From contig JAFGNZ010000223.1 in NCBI GenBank assembly GCA_016926755.1, forward strand, positions 1 through 44,694: a stretch of DNA of 44,694 bases, given 5' to 3'. Numbering within the stretch: position 1 is the stretch's first letter; each line of letters opens with the position of its first letter. The position numbers were made by a program, and so were the translations under genes. This document shows positions 1 to 8,528 of this stretch, piece by piece. A model generated the notes under the pieces. It was not told where the DNA came from, ran no database searches, and worked only from the letters and a program-made list of their open reading frames with translations. This DNA comes from Myxococcaceae bacterium (lineage in GTDB: Bacteria > Myxococcota > Myxococcia > Myxococcales > Myxococcaceae).

Positions 1-407
1 CGGGCGTCCTGTCGAGACAAGGCAAGTACCCGGAAGCCGAGGCGCTCTTGCGCCGCTCCCTTGCCATTGCAGAGACGGCCCTCGGCGTGGAAAACCCTTC
101 CTTGTCCCCCACTCTCGCCAACCTTGGAGTTGTGCTCGCTGAACAGGCCCGCCCCGCCGATGGCCTGCCTCTACTGGAGCGTGCGCGTCAGATTGCCGTT
201 GCCACGTACGGCCCGAGTCATCCGGAGGTCGCCCAGGTACTGCTGGTCCTCGCTCAACTTCAGTCCGCCACAAACCACCCCGATGCACCCGCCACCGCTC
301 AAGAGGCGCTGGAGATGTTGCTACGTACGCTCGGGGAGGAACATCCCATCGTGCGGGAGACGAGGCCTCTGCTCCTGGCCATCGCCAAGGGGCCATCGGC
401 TCCGTAG
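1..407 (+). CDS. TPR (kinesin-light-chain-type) repeat protein, 3' end only
   Basis: The gene is cut by the left window edge. The reading frame is open from base 3 and ends with TAG at 405-407, giving about 134 visible residues. They form consecutive repeats of roughly 42 residues with the kinesin-light-chain TPR pattern: an A-E-A-L-L-x-R-S-L-A-I helix pair, then G-x-x-x-P-S-L-S-P-T-L-A-N-L-G, then a second L-L-E-R-A-R block and a third. Such repeats are protein-interaction scaffolds, and in myxobacteria they often form the C-terminal half of serine/threonine kinase or NB-ARC proteins. That N-terminal half lies outside the window, so no catalytic role can be assigned. A TTG at 48 could be read as a start, but the coding pattern continues upstream of it without change. 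Confidence 0.75.
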   Translation, partial: GVLSRQGKYPEAEALLRRSLAIAETALGVENPSLSPTLANLGVVLAEQARPADGLPLLERARQIAVATYGPSHPEVAQVLLVLAQLQSATNHPDAPATAQEALEMLLRTLGEEHPIVRETRPLLLAIAKGPSAP

Positions 408-724
408 CAGCTCTGGTTGCGCCGATGCCCAATCTTGTCCGCTTGTCTGACAGGTTGGCGCCATGCGCCCGCGGCAGGGGGCCTGCGGCTCGTCCTTCCG
501 TCGTTCACTGCCTGCTCCGGCCGGGTAGCGCTGGGCTCGATGCGGACAGCCCCCACGCCGCGAAGGTGCACGTGAGCCATACGCCCCCCCGAGCAACCCA
601 TCAGGGAGGCTGCCAGCGACAGGATGTCAGGGGTCTGGTGCATGCTGGACACATGAGCGAGCACATGCACGGGTCATGGGGTGAACAGGTTGCGACGGAG
701 GAAGAGGGGCTGCATCCTCAACCC
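408..724. other. Intergenic stretch, nothing recognised
   Basis: These 317 bases separate the TPR gene from the Uma2-type gene. Open frames exist on both strands, but none shows a convincing ribosome binding site or a recognisable protein. A purine-rich GAGGAAGAGGGG at about 700-711 lies too far upstream of 725 to be an ideal ribosome binding site, though it is the only candidate for that start. No repeat or strong hairpin was seen. Confidence 0.5.
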
Positions 725-1291
725 ATGAGCGACAAGCCACCGCGGCGAGATGCCTCGTATGAAGACCTCGAGGACGTCCCGTCCCACCGCGTGGGGGAGA
801 TCGTCGGCGGCGAGCTGTATGTGAGCCCGCGCCCCGCCCTGCTTCACGCCCGAGCTGCCTTCCGGCTGGGCAGAGCCCTGGCACCTTTCGACGAGGCTCG
901 GGGAAAGCAAGGTCCAGGTGGATGGGTGATCCTCTTCGAGCCCGAACTCCGCCTGAGTGGAGAGGCGCTCGTGCCGGATCTCGCCGGATGGAGGCGCTCG
1001 CGCATGCCGGAGCTCCCCGACGTCGCCGCGCTCACGCTCGCGCCGGACTGGGTCTGCGAGGTGCTGTCACCCTCCACGGAGGCGCTCGATCGGGCTCGGA
1101 AGATGGGCTCGTACGCCCGCGAGGGAGTGAAGCACCTGTGGCTCGTGGACCCGCATCCACGCATGCTGGAGGTGTATCGGCTGGAGGACGGGCGCTGGTC
1201 GCGACTCGGCGCGCACCTGGGAGACGTCTCGGTACGCGCCGAGCCCTTCGAGGCGCTCGACCTGGAGCTGGGCCTCCTGTGGGAGCGCTGA
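725..1291 (+). CDS. Uma2-family (DUF820) PD-(D/E)XK nuclease-fold protein
   Basis: The 188-residue protein has the usual length of the Uma2 family, a restriction-endonuclease-like fold common in cyanobacteria and myxobacteria whose biological role is mostly unknown. Visible family features are the early Y-E-D-L-E...H-R-V-G-E-I-V-G-G-E-L-Y-V-S-P-R-P segment (residues ~10-37), the acidic P-D-L-A-G-W motif (~85-90), the E-V-L-S-P-S-T motif (~112-118) and the D-R-A-R-K-M-G-S-Y-A-R-E-G-V-K-H-L-W-L-V-D-P block (~122-142), which carries the conserved lysine, tyrosine and aspartate. The ATG at 725 was chosen because the family N-terminus follows directly; the frame stays open upstream to 425, but that segment is not family-like. 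It converges on the M19-like gene across a shared hairpin. Confidence 0.8.
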   Translation: MSDKPPRRDASYEDLEDVPSHRVGEIVGGELYVSPRPALLHARAAFRLGRALAPFDEARGKQGPGGWVILFEPELRLSGEALVPDLAGWRRSRMPELPDVAALTLAPDWVCEVLSPSTEALDRARKMGSYAREGVKHLWLVDPHPRMLEVYRLEDGRWSRLGAHLGDVSVRAEPFEALDLELGLLWER

Positions 1292-1310
1292 GCGGCGCTC
1301 CCAGGAGGCC
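1271..1310. terminator. Bidirectional hairpin terminator between convergent genes
   Basis: An inverted repeat spans the Uma2-type stop codon. The left arm at 1271-1288 pairs with the right arm at 1295-1310 over 16 base pairs with one two-base bulge. It lies between two genes that end toward each other (stops at 1291 and 1325). There is no U-tract, so an intrinsic terminator is an inference from placement and stem strength. Confidence 0.55.
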
Positions 1311-1324
1311 TCAAGCCCTGTGCC

Positions 1325-3622
1325 CTACGCGCAGGTGAACGACCAGCGGCAGTTGTTGCTCAGGCACTCCCGATCGGAGCCGCACACCGCGCCGCGGGAC
1401 TTCTTGTTCTGGCACTTGCCGTCGTTCAGGCCCCAGCCGCAGTACTGGGTGCTGCCGCAGTGCGAGTCGCTCTTGCACAGGCACGAGCCCGTGGGGTTGA
1501 TGTAGCAGTCCGCGCTGCAGCGGTCCGTGGTGCACTCCCGGTCCGACTTGCACGTCTGCCCGTACGCCTTCGAGCGCGGCGTGTAGCACCACCCCGTCGC
1601 GTCCGCGCACCCACCGCACGCCCCGGACTGGCACTGCCCATCCCGGCTGCACGCGTCCCAGTTCACCTTCTTCGGCTTGCAGTCGTTGTCCCCAGGCCCC
1701 GGCAGCTCCAGCTCGCAGAAGCTCGCCGAGCCGCAGTCCCCGTCGTCATTGCACACGCACCGGCCGTCGAAGGTGGAGCACAGCACCGAGGTGCACTGAT
1801 CGCTCTGGCACTCCGCGTCGAAGCGGCAGCCCTGGCCCAGCACCTTCGAGTCCGGCGCGTACGCCACGCCGCACACCGTGGGGAACTGCGCCTCGCGCGT
1901 CTCCTTGGAGACGTACGCCGCCACGCCCGTGGTGTCCATGTCCGTGGCCGGATCCGCCATGCCCGAGCGCGTCGTGTTCGCCCGCTCCCACATGCGGATG
2001 AACGTCTCCGCCGAGCTCTCCAGCCCCGCGGTGTTCGCCCCCACGTTCTTCAAGTCGCGCAGCAGATCCGGCAGCAGGCCGATGTGCGCCAGGCCCTTCT
2101 CGTCGAACTCCGTGCCCAGCCGCGCCGGCCCGGAGATCGTCTGCTGGTAGGACTGCACGTCCGCCTCGGCCTGGAACGTCGCCGAGCACGCCCCGTTGGG
2201 CCCGAAGCGCGGCCGCGTCTGCTGGATGAAGCCGTTGAGATCCGCGCCGAACGCCATGTTCACCTTCAGCCCCTGGCGGCCGAACTCGTACAGCTGGGCC
2301 AGCGAGCGCGTGGAGCCGTGGCAGGTGTTGGCCACGCCGGACTTCGTGTACGTGCGCGTCTCCTCGTGCGCCGTGCGCAGGCCGAACATGCCGCCCGTCT
2401 GCCGCAGGTACTTCGCCACCCAGGCCGGCGTCGTCTTCTCGTCATCCGCCAGCTTGGGGTTCACCACCTCGCGGAAGTGGCCGTGGGAGATGAACAGCGG
2501 GTAGTACGTGTTGGCCTGGGAGATGGCGAACGTGTCCTGCACGCTGCGCTCGGACATGTGCGCCAGGTCCACCAGCATGCCCTTGGCCATCATCGCCTGG
2601 ACGAACGACTTGCCCTCCGCCGTCAGCCCCTTGGTGTTGCGGCAGGCCGAGTCCACGTCGAAGCCCAGGGTGAACGAGCCCGTCGTCACCCCGCAGTCGA
2701 AGTCGATGTGGCAGTTCTCCAGGAACTGGGCCGCCTGGAAGATGGCGTTGTGCGGCGCCGCGCCCGCGAAGCGGTTGTCCAGCTGGTGCACCGGCTGGAG
2801 CGAGCGCACCCCCAGTGCGTGGAGGCGATCCAGCTCGGTACGCCAGTCCTTGGTGCCGAAGAGCTTGCTCGTCTCGATGGAGAGCACCATCGCCAGCCTG
2901 CCTGAGGAGATGATCTGCCGCGCGTGGGCGGGCGAGAGCGCGATCTCCACCCAGTCGGTGCGCGCGTCGAAGTCCCGGGCCTTCTGCAGCTGCGCCTCGA
3001 TGTCCGCCATCTCGTCACAGGGGCGCTTGAGGTTCTGGTACGGCAGCGCATTGCAGAGGAAGCCGTTGCTCACCAGGGAGACCATCACCAGGGACATGCC
3101 GCCCTGGTGCGCCTGGCGCAGCCAGCCCTCCCACGACTGCTGGTGGGCGATGGTGTCCCAGCGCGGCCACTCGGAGGGCACCTCGCGCCGGCCCAGGTGC
3201 AGGCCCGTGTCGCCCTGCGTCCCCTCCACCTTCCCGATGAACTCCGAGCCCACCGCGCCGCCAATGCCGAAGAGCGACGCGAGCAGCGGGTTGGTGCCCA
3301 GATCCACCCCGCCCGAGTTGGGGCACAGATCCAGCAGGTTGCTCAGATCCATGCGCACGCGGGCGTGGCTGCTCTCGGGGGCGCCACCATCACAGCGCGC
3401 CAGCGTGCCGGTGTGGCTCCCGTGGAACCAGCCGCCGCCGAAGGCCTCCTCGGCGAACATGTGGTGATGCAGCTCCGCGAAGCCAGGCACGCCCACGCCC
3501 TGCTGGGTGGTGGCGAGCTCCGCGGCCTCCTCCTCCATGATGGGCGCGCAGCCGTGCGCGAGGGCGAGCGTGAACCCGAGACAGAGCAGCCTCGGCAGGG
3601 GGGCACGGGGAAGGTGGTGCAT
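1325..3622 (-). CDS. Secreted M19-like (membrane dipeptidase family) metallohydrolase with C-terminal Cys-rich modules
   Basis: The 765-residue protein starts with a hydrophobic segment ending L-A-H-G-C (Cys25), a weak lipobox, so it is probably exported and perhaps lipid-anchored. Residues ~45-560 resemble the amidohydrolase-like branch of peptidase family M19: an N-terminal E-L-H-H-H-M-F metal site, S-I-E-T (bridging glutamate), D-L-A-H-M-S-E-R-S, F-I-S-H-G-H-F and F-G-A-D-L-N. All expected metal ligands are therefore present. From about residue 590 to the end there are four or so cysteine-rich units of the type C-x5-C-x4-C...C-x-C-x-x-D-x-D-C, like the Dickkopf/EGF-like modules common in myxobacterial extracellular proteins. 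M19 enzymes cleave dipeptides or related amides; the actual substrate here is unknown. The ATG at 3622 precedes the signal sequence. It is divergent from cysD. Confidence 0.75.
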   Translation of the reverse strand: MHHLPRAPLPRLLCLGFTLALAHGCAPIMEEEAAELATTQQGVGVPGFAELHHHMFAEEAFGGGWFHGSHTGTLARCDGGAPESSHARVRMDLSNLLDLCPNSGGVDLGTNPLLASLFGIGGAVGSEFIGKVEGTQGDTGLHLGRREVPSEWPRWDTIAHQQSWEGWLRQAHQGGMSLVMVSLVSNGFLCNALPYQNLKRPCDEMADIEAQLQKARDFDARTDWVEIALSPAHARQIISSGRLAMVLSIETSKLFGTKDWRTELDRLHALGVRSLQPVHQLDNRFAGAAPHNAIFQAAQFLENCHIDFDCGVTTGSFTLGFDVDSACRNTKGLTAEGKSFVQAMMAKGMLVDLAHMSERSVQDTFAISQANTYYPLFISHGHFREVVNPKLADDEKTTPAWVAKYLRQTGGMFGLRTAHEETRTYTKSGVANTCHGSTRSLAQLYEFGRQGLKVNMAFGADLNGFIQQTRPRFGPNGACSATFQAEADVQSYQQTISGPARLGTEFDEKGLAHIGLLPDLLRDLKNVGANTAGLESSAETFIRMWERANTTRSGMADPATDMDTTGVAAYVSKETREAQFPTVCGVAYAPDSKVLGQGCRFDAECQSDQCTSVLCSTFDGRCVCNDDGDCGSASFCELELPGPGDNDCKPKKVNWDACSRDGQCQSGACGGCADATGWCYTPRSKAYGQTCKSDRECTTDRCSADCYINPTGSCLCKSDSHCGSTQYCGWGLNDGKCQNKKSRGAVCGSDRECLSNNCRWSFTCA

Positions 3623-3736
3623 GAAGCGGCTCCTGAGCCGTTGGGGGATGGGCTCACCTCATACGCCTTCCTTTCCATTCTTGGGATCCCATTGATTCAG
3701 GTTTGGGGTGGAATCCGCACAGGCGGTCTGGCGCCG

Positions 3737-3750
3737 TCCGTTATAACGGA
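3737..3750. promoter_or_regulatory. Perfect 14-bp palindrome at the cysDN promoter, candidate operator
   Basis: TCCGTTATAACGGA is a perfect dyad lying 12 bases before the cysD ATG. Its centre contains TATAAC, which could serve as a -10 element, so a bound protein would block or reposition RNA polymerase. It is the only strong dyad in the 140-bp divergent region. Which regulator binds is not known; Rrf2-type or other sulfur regulators are possible. No clear -35 box was found. Confidence 0.5.
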
Positions 3751-3762
3751 TAGAGTGAGCCC

Positions 3763-4668
3763 ATGTCCGCGCGCCTGTCGCACCTCGCGGTGCTCGAGGC
3801 GGAGAGCCTCCACATCCTCCGCGAGACGGTGGCGGAGCTCTCCAACCCGGTGATGCTCTACAGCATCGGCAAGGACTCGCAGGTGCTGCTGCACCTGGCG
3901 CGCAAGGCCTTCCACCCCGCGCCCCTGCCCTTCCCGCTGCTCCACGTGGACACCACGTGGAAGTTCCGGGACATGTACGCCTTCCGGGATCGCTTCACCG
4001 CCCAGCACGGCTTCCGGCTGCTGGTGCACCAGAACCGCGAGGCGCTCGCCGAGGGCATCAACCCCTTCGATCACGGCAGCCAGAAGTACACGCACGCGAT
4101 GAAGACGCAGGCCCTGCTGGAGGCGCTGGCGCTGCATGGCTTCGACGCGGCGTTCGGCGGGGCGCGGCGGGACGAGGAGAAGTCCCGCGCGAAGGAGCGG
4201 GTGTTCTCCTTGCGCGATCGCCATGGGCAGTGGGAGCCGCGCCGGCAGCGGCCCGAGCTGTGGAACCTGTACAACGGCCGCATCGACGCGGGGGAGAGCA
4301 TGCGCGTCTTCCCGCTGTCCAACTGGACCGAGCTGGACGTGTGGCACTACATCCTCCGGGAGCGCATCCCGGTCGTCCCGCTGTACTTCGCCGCCGAGCG
4401 CCCGGTGGTGGAGCGCGGCGGCAACCTCCTCATGGTGGATGACGAGCGGATGCGGCTGAAGCCGGGCGAGCGCCCCATGCTCAAGCGGGTGCGGTTCCGC
4501 ACGCTGGGCTGCTACCCGCTCAGCGGCGCCATCGAGTCCTCCGCCACCACCGTGGAGGCGGTGATCGACGAGCTGGTCAGCGCCCGCCAGTCCGAGCGGC
4601 AGGGGCGGCTCATCGATCATGACGAAGAGGGCTCCATGGAGCTCAAGAAGCGCGAGGGCTACTTCTGA
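3763..4668 (+). CDS. cysD: Sulfate adenylyltransferase subunit 2 (CysD)
   Basis: This is the catalytic subunit of heterodimeric ATP sulfurylase, which forms adenosine 5'-phosphosulfate from ATP and sulfate in the cytoplasm. The 301-residue length is normal for CysD. The PP-loop nucleotide-binding motif appears as S-I-G-K-D-S (residues ~33-38), and family blocks are easily seen: P-F-P-L-L-H-V-D-T (~51-59), [16 protein letters not shown] (~131-146), N-W-T-E-L-D-V-W (~187-194) and the C-terminal R-x-G-R-L-I-D-H-D. The stop overlaps the cysN start by one base, so the two subunits are translationally coupled. A palindrome just upstream suggests repressor control. The ATG has only a weak GAGTGAG ribosome binding site. 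Confidence 0.95.
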   Translation: MSARLSHLAVLEAESLHILRETVAELSNPVMLYSIGKDSQVLLHLARKAFHPAPLPFPLLHVDTTWKFRDMYAFRDRFTAQHGFRLLVHQNREALAEGINPFDHGSQKYTHAMKTQALLEALALHGFDAAFGGARRDEEKSRAKERVFSLRDRHGQWEPRRQRPELWNLYNGRIDAGESMRVFPLSNWTELDVWHYILRERIPVVPLYFAAERPVVERGGNLLMVDDERMRLKPGERPMLKRVRFRTLGCYPLSGAIESSATTVEAVIDELVSARQSERQGRLIDHDEEGSMELKKREGYF

Positions 4669-6377
4669 TGGACACCGCACTCCAACCCGCCCCGGGCCTC
4701 CAGCAGTTCCTCGCCGAGCACGCGCGCCAGGAGCTGCTGCGGCTGGTGGTGGTGGGCTCCGTGGACGATGGGAAGTCCACGCTGATCGGCCGGCTGCTCC
4801 ATGAGTGTGACGGGCTGTTCGAGGATCAGATCTCCTCGGTCCGGCGCGCCACGGCGAAGCGCGCGGCGGCCCAGGGGCTCCAGGCTGCGGCCAGCGCGGC
4901 GCCGCCGAGGGAGGAGGAGATCGACTTCTCGCTCTTCACCGACGGCCTGCGCGCCGAGCGCGAGCAGGGCATCACCATCGACGTGGCCTACCGCTACTTC
5001 TCCACGCCGCGCCGCAAGTTCATCGTGGCGGACACGCCGGGGCACGTGCAGTACACGCGCAACATGGCCACGGGCGCCTCCACGGCGGACGCGGCGGTCA
5101 TCCTGGTGGACGCGCGCCTGGGCGTGCTGGCCCAAACGCGGCGGCACGCGTACATCGCCTCGCTGCTGGGCATCCCGTACCTGGCGGTGGCCGTCAACAA
5201 GATGGACCTGATGGGCTTCGATCGCGCGGTGTTCGAGCGCATCGGCGCCGAGCTGGCCGGGTTCGCCCGGACGCTCGGGTTCACGCAGCTCCGGCTCTTC
5301 CCGGTCAGCGCCAGCCAGGGAGACAACGTCACGCGCCCGAGCGCTCGCACGCCCTGGCACGACGGCGGCACGCTCCTGGGCTGGCTGGAGTCCCTGCCCC
5401 CCCAGCGCCGGCAGGACGAGGCGCCGTTCCGCTTCCCCGTCCAGTACGTGCTCCGGCCGCACCTGGACTACCGGGGGTTCGCCGGGCAGATCGCCTCCGG
5501 CACGGTGCGGGTGGGAGACGAGGTGGTGGTGCTGCCCTCCCAGCGGCGCACCCGGGTGGCGGCCATCGACACCTTCGAGGGGCAGCATGAGCAGCAGAGC
5601 GCGCCTTCCTCCGTCACGCTGCGGCTGGAGGATGAGGTGGACCTCAGCCGGGGGGATATGATCGCCCACCCCGCCCAGCCGCCCCAGGCGCTCCAGCGGC
5701 TCGAGGCGATGCTGGTGTGGTTCGGAGAGCAGCCCTTGGAGCCCGCCCGCCGCTACCTGGTGAAGCACACCACGCGCACCGTCCCCGCGACGCTCGAGCA
5801 GCTCCTCTGGCGCGTGGATCTGGAGCGCCTCACGGAGGTGCCCGCGGAGACGCTGTCGCTCAATGACATCGGCAAGGTGCGGCTGGTGTGCAAGCGCCCG
5901 CTGCTGTGCGATCCCTATCGCGACAACCGGCGCACCGGCGCCTTCATCGTCATTGACGCGCTCACCCATGACACGGTCGCGGCGGGGATGATCCTCGGGC
6001 CCGCGGGGCCGGAGGGGGGCCGCGCCACCGCGGGCTCCCTCGTCACGGCCCGCGAGCGGCGCGAGCAGCTCGGGCAGCGGGGGGGCGTCATCCTCCTTCC
6101 GGAGGCGCCGGAGGCCGAGGAGCGGGCCTTCCAGCTCGAGCGCCACCTGTTCGATCTGGGGCGCCACGTGTCGGTCGTCCGAGGTGACACCGAGGTGGCC
6201 CTGGCGCTGGCGGAGGCGGGGCTGATCGCGCTCGTCCACACCGTGGCACCGCAGGCACGGCGAGCGCTCGAGGAGCAGGCTCGCGACGCGGGGCTCCACG
6301 CGCTCGAGCTGGAGCCCTCTGTGGATCCAGAGCAGCAGGTGCGGCGGATCCTGGCCGCCCAGGATGCCGCGCCATGA
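4668..6377 (+). CDS. cysN: Sulfate adenylyltransferase subunit 1 (CysN GTPase) with a degenerate APS-kinase-like tail
   Basis: CysN is the regulatory GTPase of ATP sulfurylase. The GTP-binding motifs are intact: G-S-V-D-D-G-K-S-T (P-loop, residues ~28-36), D-T-P-G-H (~121) and N-K-M-D (~176), followed by the elongation-factor-like beta-barrel domains to about residue 440. The protein is 569 residues, between plain CysN (~475) and the CysN-CysC fusion (~640). Residues 456-569 align by eye with the APS kinase (CysC) domain: an R-x-x-L-G-Q-R entry, an L-F-D-L-G-R-H-V stretch and an A-E-A-G-L-I-A-L-V block. However, the kinase P-loop is replaced by L-P-E-A-P-E-A-E-E-R, and the region that normally binds APS is missing. 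The tail should not phosphorylate APS. The start ATG lies in a TGATG overlap with cysD. Confidence 0.93.
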   Translation: MDTALQPAPGLQQFLAEHARQELLRLVVVGSVDDGKSTLIGRLLHECDGLFEDQISSVRRATAKRAAAQGLQAAASAAPPREEEIDFSLFTDGLRAEREQGITIDVAYRYFSTPRRKFIVADTPGHVQYTRNMATGASTADAAVILVDARLGVLAQTRRHAYIASLLGIPYLAVAVNKMDLMGFDRAVFERIGAELAGFARTLGFTQLRLFPVSASQGDNVTRPSARTPWHDGGTLLGWLESLPPQRRQDEAPFRFPVQYVLRPHLDYRGFAGQIASGTVRVGDEVVVLPSQRRTRVAAIDTFEGQHEQQSAPSSVTLRLEDEVDLSRGDMIAHPAQPPQALQRLEAMLVWFGEQPLEPARRYLVKHTTRTVPATLEQLLWRVDLERLTEVPAETLSLNDIGKVRLVCKRPLLCDPYRDNRRTGAFIVIDALTHDTVAAGMILGPAGPEGGRATAGSLVTARERREQLGQRGGVILLPEAPEAEERAFQLERHLFDLGRHVSVVRGDTEVALALAEAGLIALVHTVAPQARRALEEQARDAGLHALELEPSVDPEQQVRRILAAQDAAP

Positions 6378-6475
6378 GCTCACTGCCCGCCAAGAAGCAA
6401 GAGGGCCGCAGTCACACGGGGAAGCAGACACAGACCCACGCAACAGGACGCACAGGTCGCGGGCCCCTCGCTGCG

Positions 6476-6513
6476 GGGCGGGTCCTCCCATCGGCTGATG
6501 GGTCCTCCCGCCC
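6476..6513 (+). terminator. Imperfect hairpin downstream of cysN
   Basis: Two paired blocks, GGGCGGG with CCCGCCC (7 bp) and CCCATC with GATGGG (6 bp), flank a four-base symmetrical internal mismatch and a GGCT loop. It lies about 100 bases after the cysN stop and could end the cysDN transcript. The surrounding 6378-6672 gap shows no supported gene. No U-tract follows, so the terminator role is inferred. Confidence 0.4.
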
Positions 6514-6672
6514 CGGCGTCCCGCTCTCCCAAGGCCCACAGCCCATCTTGAGCGCCCCAGTGGCCAGCAGGCCCTGGCGTAGAGGTCGGCCTCATGCAGG
6601 GGATAGGCAGACGAAGAGTCCCGCGGCATGGCGCCAGATCGAGTGAGAGCGACGGAAAACAGCCCTCTCGAC

Positions 6673-7236
6673 TCAAACCTCATCGAAACGGACTCCAGAG
6701 ATCCTCGCCTCTTCTAGAGCCTGCTTGAGTTGCTCGGAGACAATGATCACAATGCGCCAACCCCAAGGGCGGAAGATCTGAGCGTCGCCAACCTGACTCG
6801 GATCAATGCGCATCCCTGAGACGGACCGATACTGTCCCACCTTCTCGGGATTTCCATCCTCGGGCTTCCAGTGCCGCACTTCCTCGGAGCGTGCCTCATC
6901 AATACAGCGAATAATCCGCAGGACATTGAGCACAAAGTAAGGGTCGGATTGTCCCTCCACCTGGGCGGGGAAGAACTGCACTTGTTGCTGAAGGCCCAGG
7001 CGCTCGAACAGCGTCACGACCCGGCCATGAACGACCGGAATGGCCATGCCCGCCAAGCTGAAATCAAGTGCGCTACCCGGGTGATGCTGAGTGAATTTCA
7101 GCGTGCCTCGCAGATCGAGTTGGCGTCCCTTGCGAAACTGCCATGGATCGACCTCCTGGCCGCTCTCGTCCACAGGATCCGCCAGGATCCAGCGCCCTGG
7201 ATTACGCATATCATCATACAAATCAAAGTATCTCAC
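6673..7236 (-). CDS. imm11-type (DUF1629-like) immunity protein, copy 1
   Basis: The 187-residue protein resembles the imm11/DUF1629 group of immunity proteins that sit downstream of polymorphic toxins in myxobacteria. It matches the second copy at 22711-23277 along its whole length: the R-Y-F-x-L start, A-L-D-F-S near residue 56, P-V-V-H-x-R-V, a central F-V-L-N-V-x-R and C-I-D, and a C-terminal V-G-D-A-Q-x-F-R-P-W-G-W block. The start is a GTG at 7236, 12 bases after the stop of the toxin gene's final frame, so the two were probably one operon. G+C is visibly lower than in neighbouring housekeeping genes, consistent with horizontal gain. By family it should bind and neutralise the AHH nuclease encoded just upstream, although that gene is now broken. 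Confidence 0.8.
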   Translation of the reverse strand: MRYFDLYDDMRNPGRWILADPVDESGQEVDPWQFRKGRQLDLRGTLKFTQHHPGSALDFSLAGMAIPVVHGRVVTLFERLGLQQQVQFFPAQVEGQSDPYFVLNVLRIIRCIDEARSEEVRHWKPEDGNPEKVGQYRSVSGMRIDPSQVGDAQIFRPWGWRIVIIVSEQLKQALEEARISGVRFDEV

Positions 7237-7248
7237 GAACCATCCGCC

Positions 7249-8528
7249 TTACCGTTGTGACTTCGTGATCAGGCGATGAAGCTTGGTACCGGGAGTGCAA
7301 ACCTCGTCGGCGATCTTCTTGAGTTCCTTCCTGAGCTTTTCTCTGCATGCCTGTTGCGTCCTGCAGTCCTCGACAGCCTCCTGAAGCCTCCTGAAGACCT
7401 CCTTGTGATACTCCTCGGGGTGGGGACCAAAGTGGCCGAAGAGGTTGACTTTGTTTTCTGGTGGTGGGTCTCGTAGCCTGGCGGCCTGGCCGTACCGTCC
7501 GAGCACGCACTGCGCAGCGCCGCCCCGACTCCACCCGCAGCCACCCCCGCCACCACGAGAGTTCCCTCCGCCGTCATGGCCTGGGCCGCAGTCGCTGTGC
7601 TCCAACTCCACCCACCCGGCAGGGAGAACCGGCGCGGTGTCAGCAGCGGCCGGAGTCCGCTCTGCGTCCCTTGAAGGTTCTTGGCAATTCCGCGGCACGC
7701 CACATACGCCAGGATCCGAACCCCCGCGCCTCCTACGGACTTGCCGAATCGCTCCGCCGCCGCCTCAATCTCCTCAAGCGTCCTCGCTCCCTGTGTGTCC
7801 CGGTACAGGCGCAGCGCCACCATTCCAAAGTGGGCGAGCTCCGCCACAGAGAAGGTGAGCGCCAGCACGATGGTGACAGAGGCAGCGAACGCCTTGGTGA
7901 AGATCGGCTCGGGCGCCGCCCAGGCGACAGCGTAGATGACCAGGGACGTGGCAAGGGCCGCCAGGAAGGCGGGATCCTGGACGAGCTGCTCGACACCCTC
8001 GCGCACTCCCTCGGGCATGTACCGAGGCGAGAGGCGCAGGGCCATCACCAGGGAACTGTCCTCGAGACAGCCAGGCAGCGGAACCCAGGGAAGACCGTAG
8101 CGCTCGATGTACTGCTCGCGCAGGGCACGCTCCAACGGCGAGGGTCCGCGGGAACCAGCGACCGCAAGTAGTTGGCCCGAAGGGCGTCCCCAGAGAACGG
8201 GCACAGGCCGGCCGGAGCAGACCTCATGGGCTGCTTTCTGGAAAAGCCGCGGATCGAGTTGGGCCAGTGCCTCATGAAACTCCTCGAGCACGCGCTGGGC
8301 ATCTTCCACGGAGAAGCGCCGCAGGGCCGGAGCCAAAGGCACGGGAGGGAAGATGAGCCGGAGCCTCCCATCCGGCAGCTCGCTCACACCCACGCGTGCG
8401 AGTTCCGGCTCTGGACCTGGGAAGTCTCCCCGTATCGGGTCGTCGGTTGTTACACAGGCAGGCGCCACCAACACGCACACCGCCACACGCAGATAACGCG
8501 CCAACCTCGCCGCCGCCATATTGTTCAT
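7249..8528 (-). pseudogene. Lipoprotein toxin with C-terminal AHH nuclease domain, inactivated by internal deletion and frame change
   Basis: The first frame (from 8528) encodes a signal sequence ending L-V-A-P-A-C, a conserved N-terminal region, two hydrophobic segments around residues 180-235 and the linker leading to E-T-H-H, where the AHH nuclease domain begins. Directly after H-H (about 7461-7466) this frame becomes meaningless and stops at 7269. The next frame, from about 7458 to 7249, encodes the expected end of the same domain: N-L-F-G-H-F-G-P-H-P-E-E-Y-H, two regularly spaced cysteines and G-T-K-L-H-R-L-I-T-K. Judged against the usual AHH domain, roughly 35-40 codons between the two conserved histidine regions are missing and the phase is changed, so a single sequencing slip does not explain it. 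The start is uncertain because no clear ribosome binding site precedes 8528 or the ATG at 8519. Confidence 0.75.

Noticed and set aside
299-670. Minus-strand frame with a lipobox-like L-M-G-C
   Set aside because: It runs into the TPR gene's end, has poor codon bias and no supporting motif; the lipobox match is probably chance.
6374-6646. Small plus-strand frame overlapping the cysN stop
   Set aside because: It has low-complexity composition, no ribosome binding site and a hairpin in the middle.
4659-6683. A 674-residue open frame antisense to cysN
   Set aside because: High-GC antisense shadow of a clear cysN; no ribosome binding site or recognisable family. The same applies to long antisense frames opposite the FGGY kinase, acyl-CoA ligase and GMC genes.
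7249-7470. Simple sequencing indel in the AHH toxin
   Set aside because: A one-base error would restore the frame but not the missing ~35-40 codons between the two histidine motifs.
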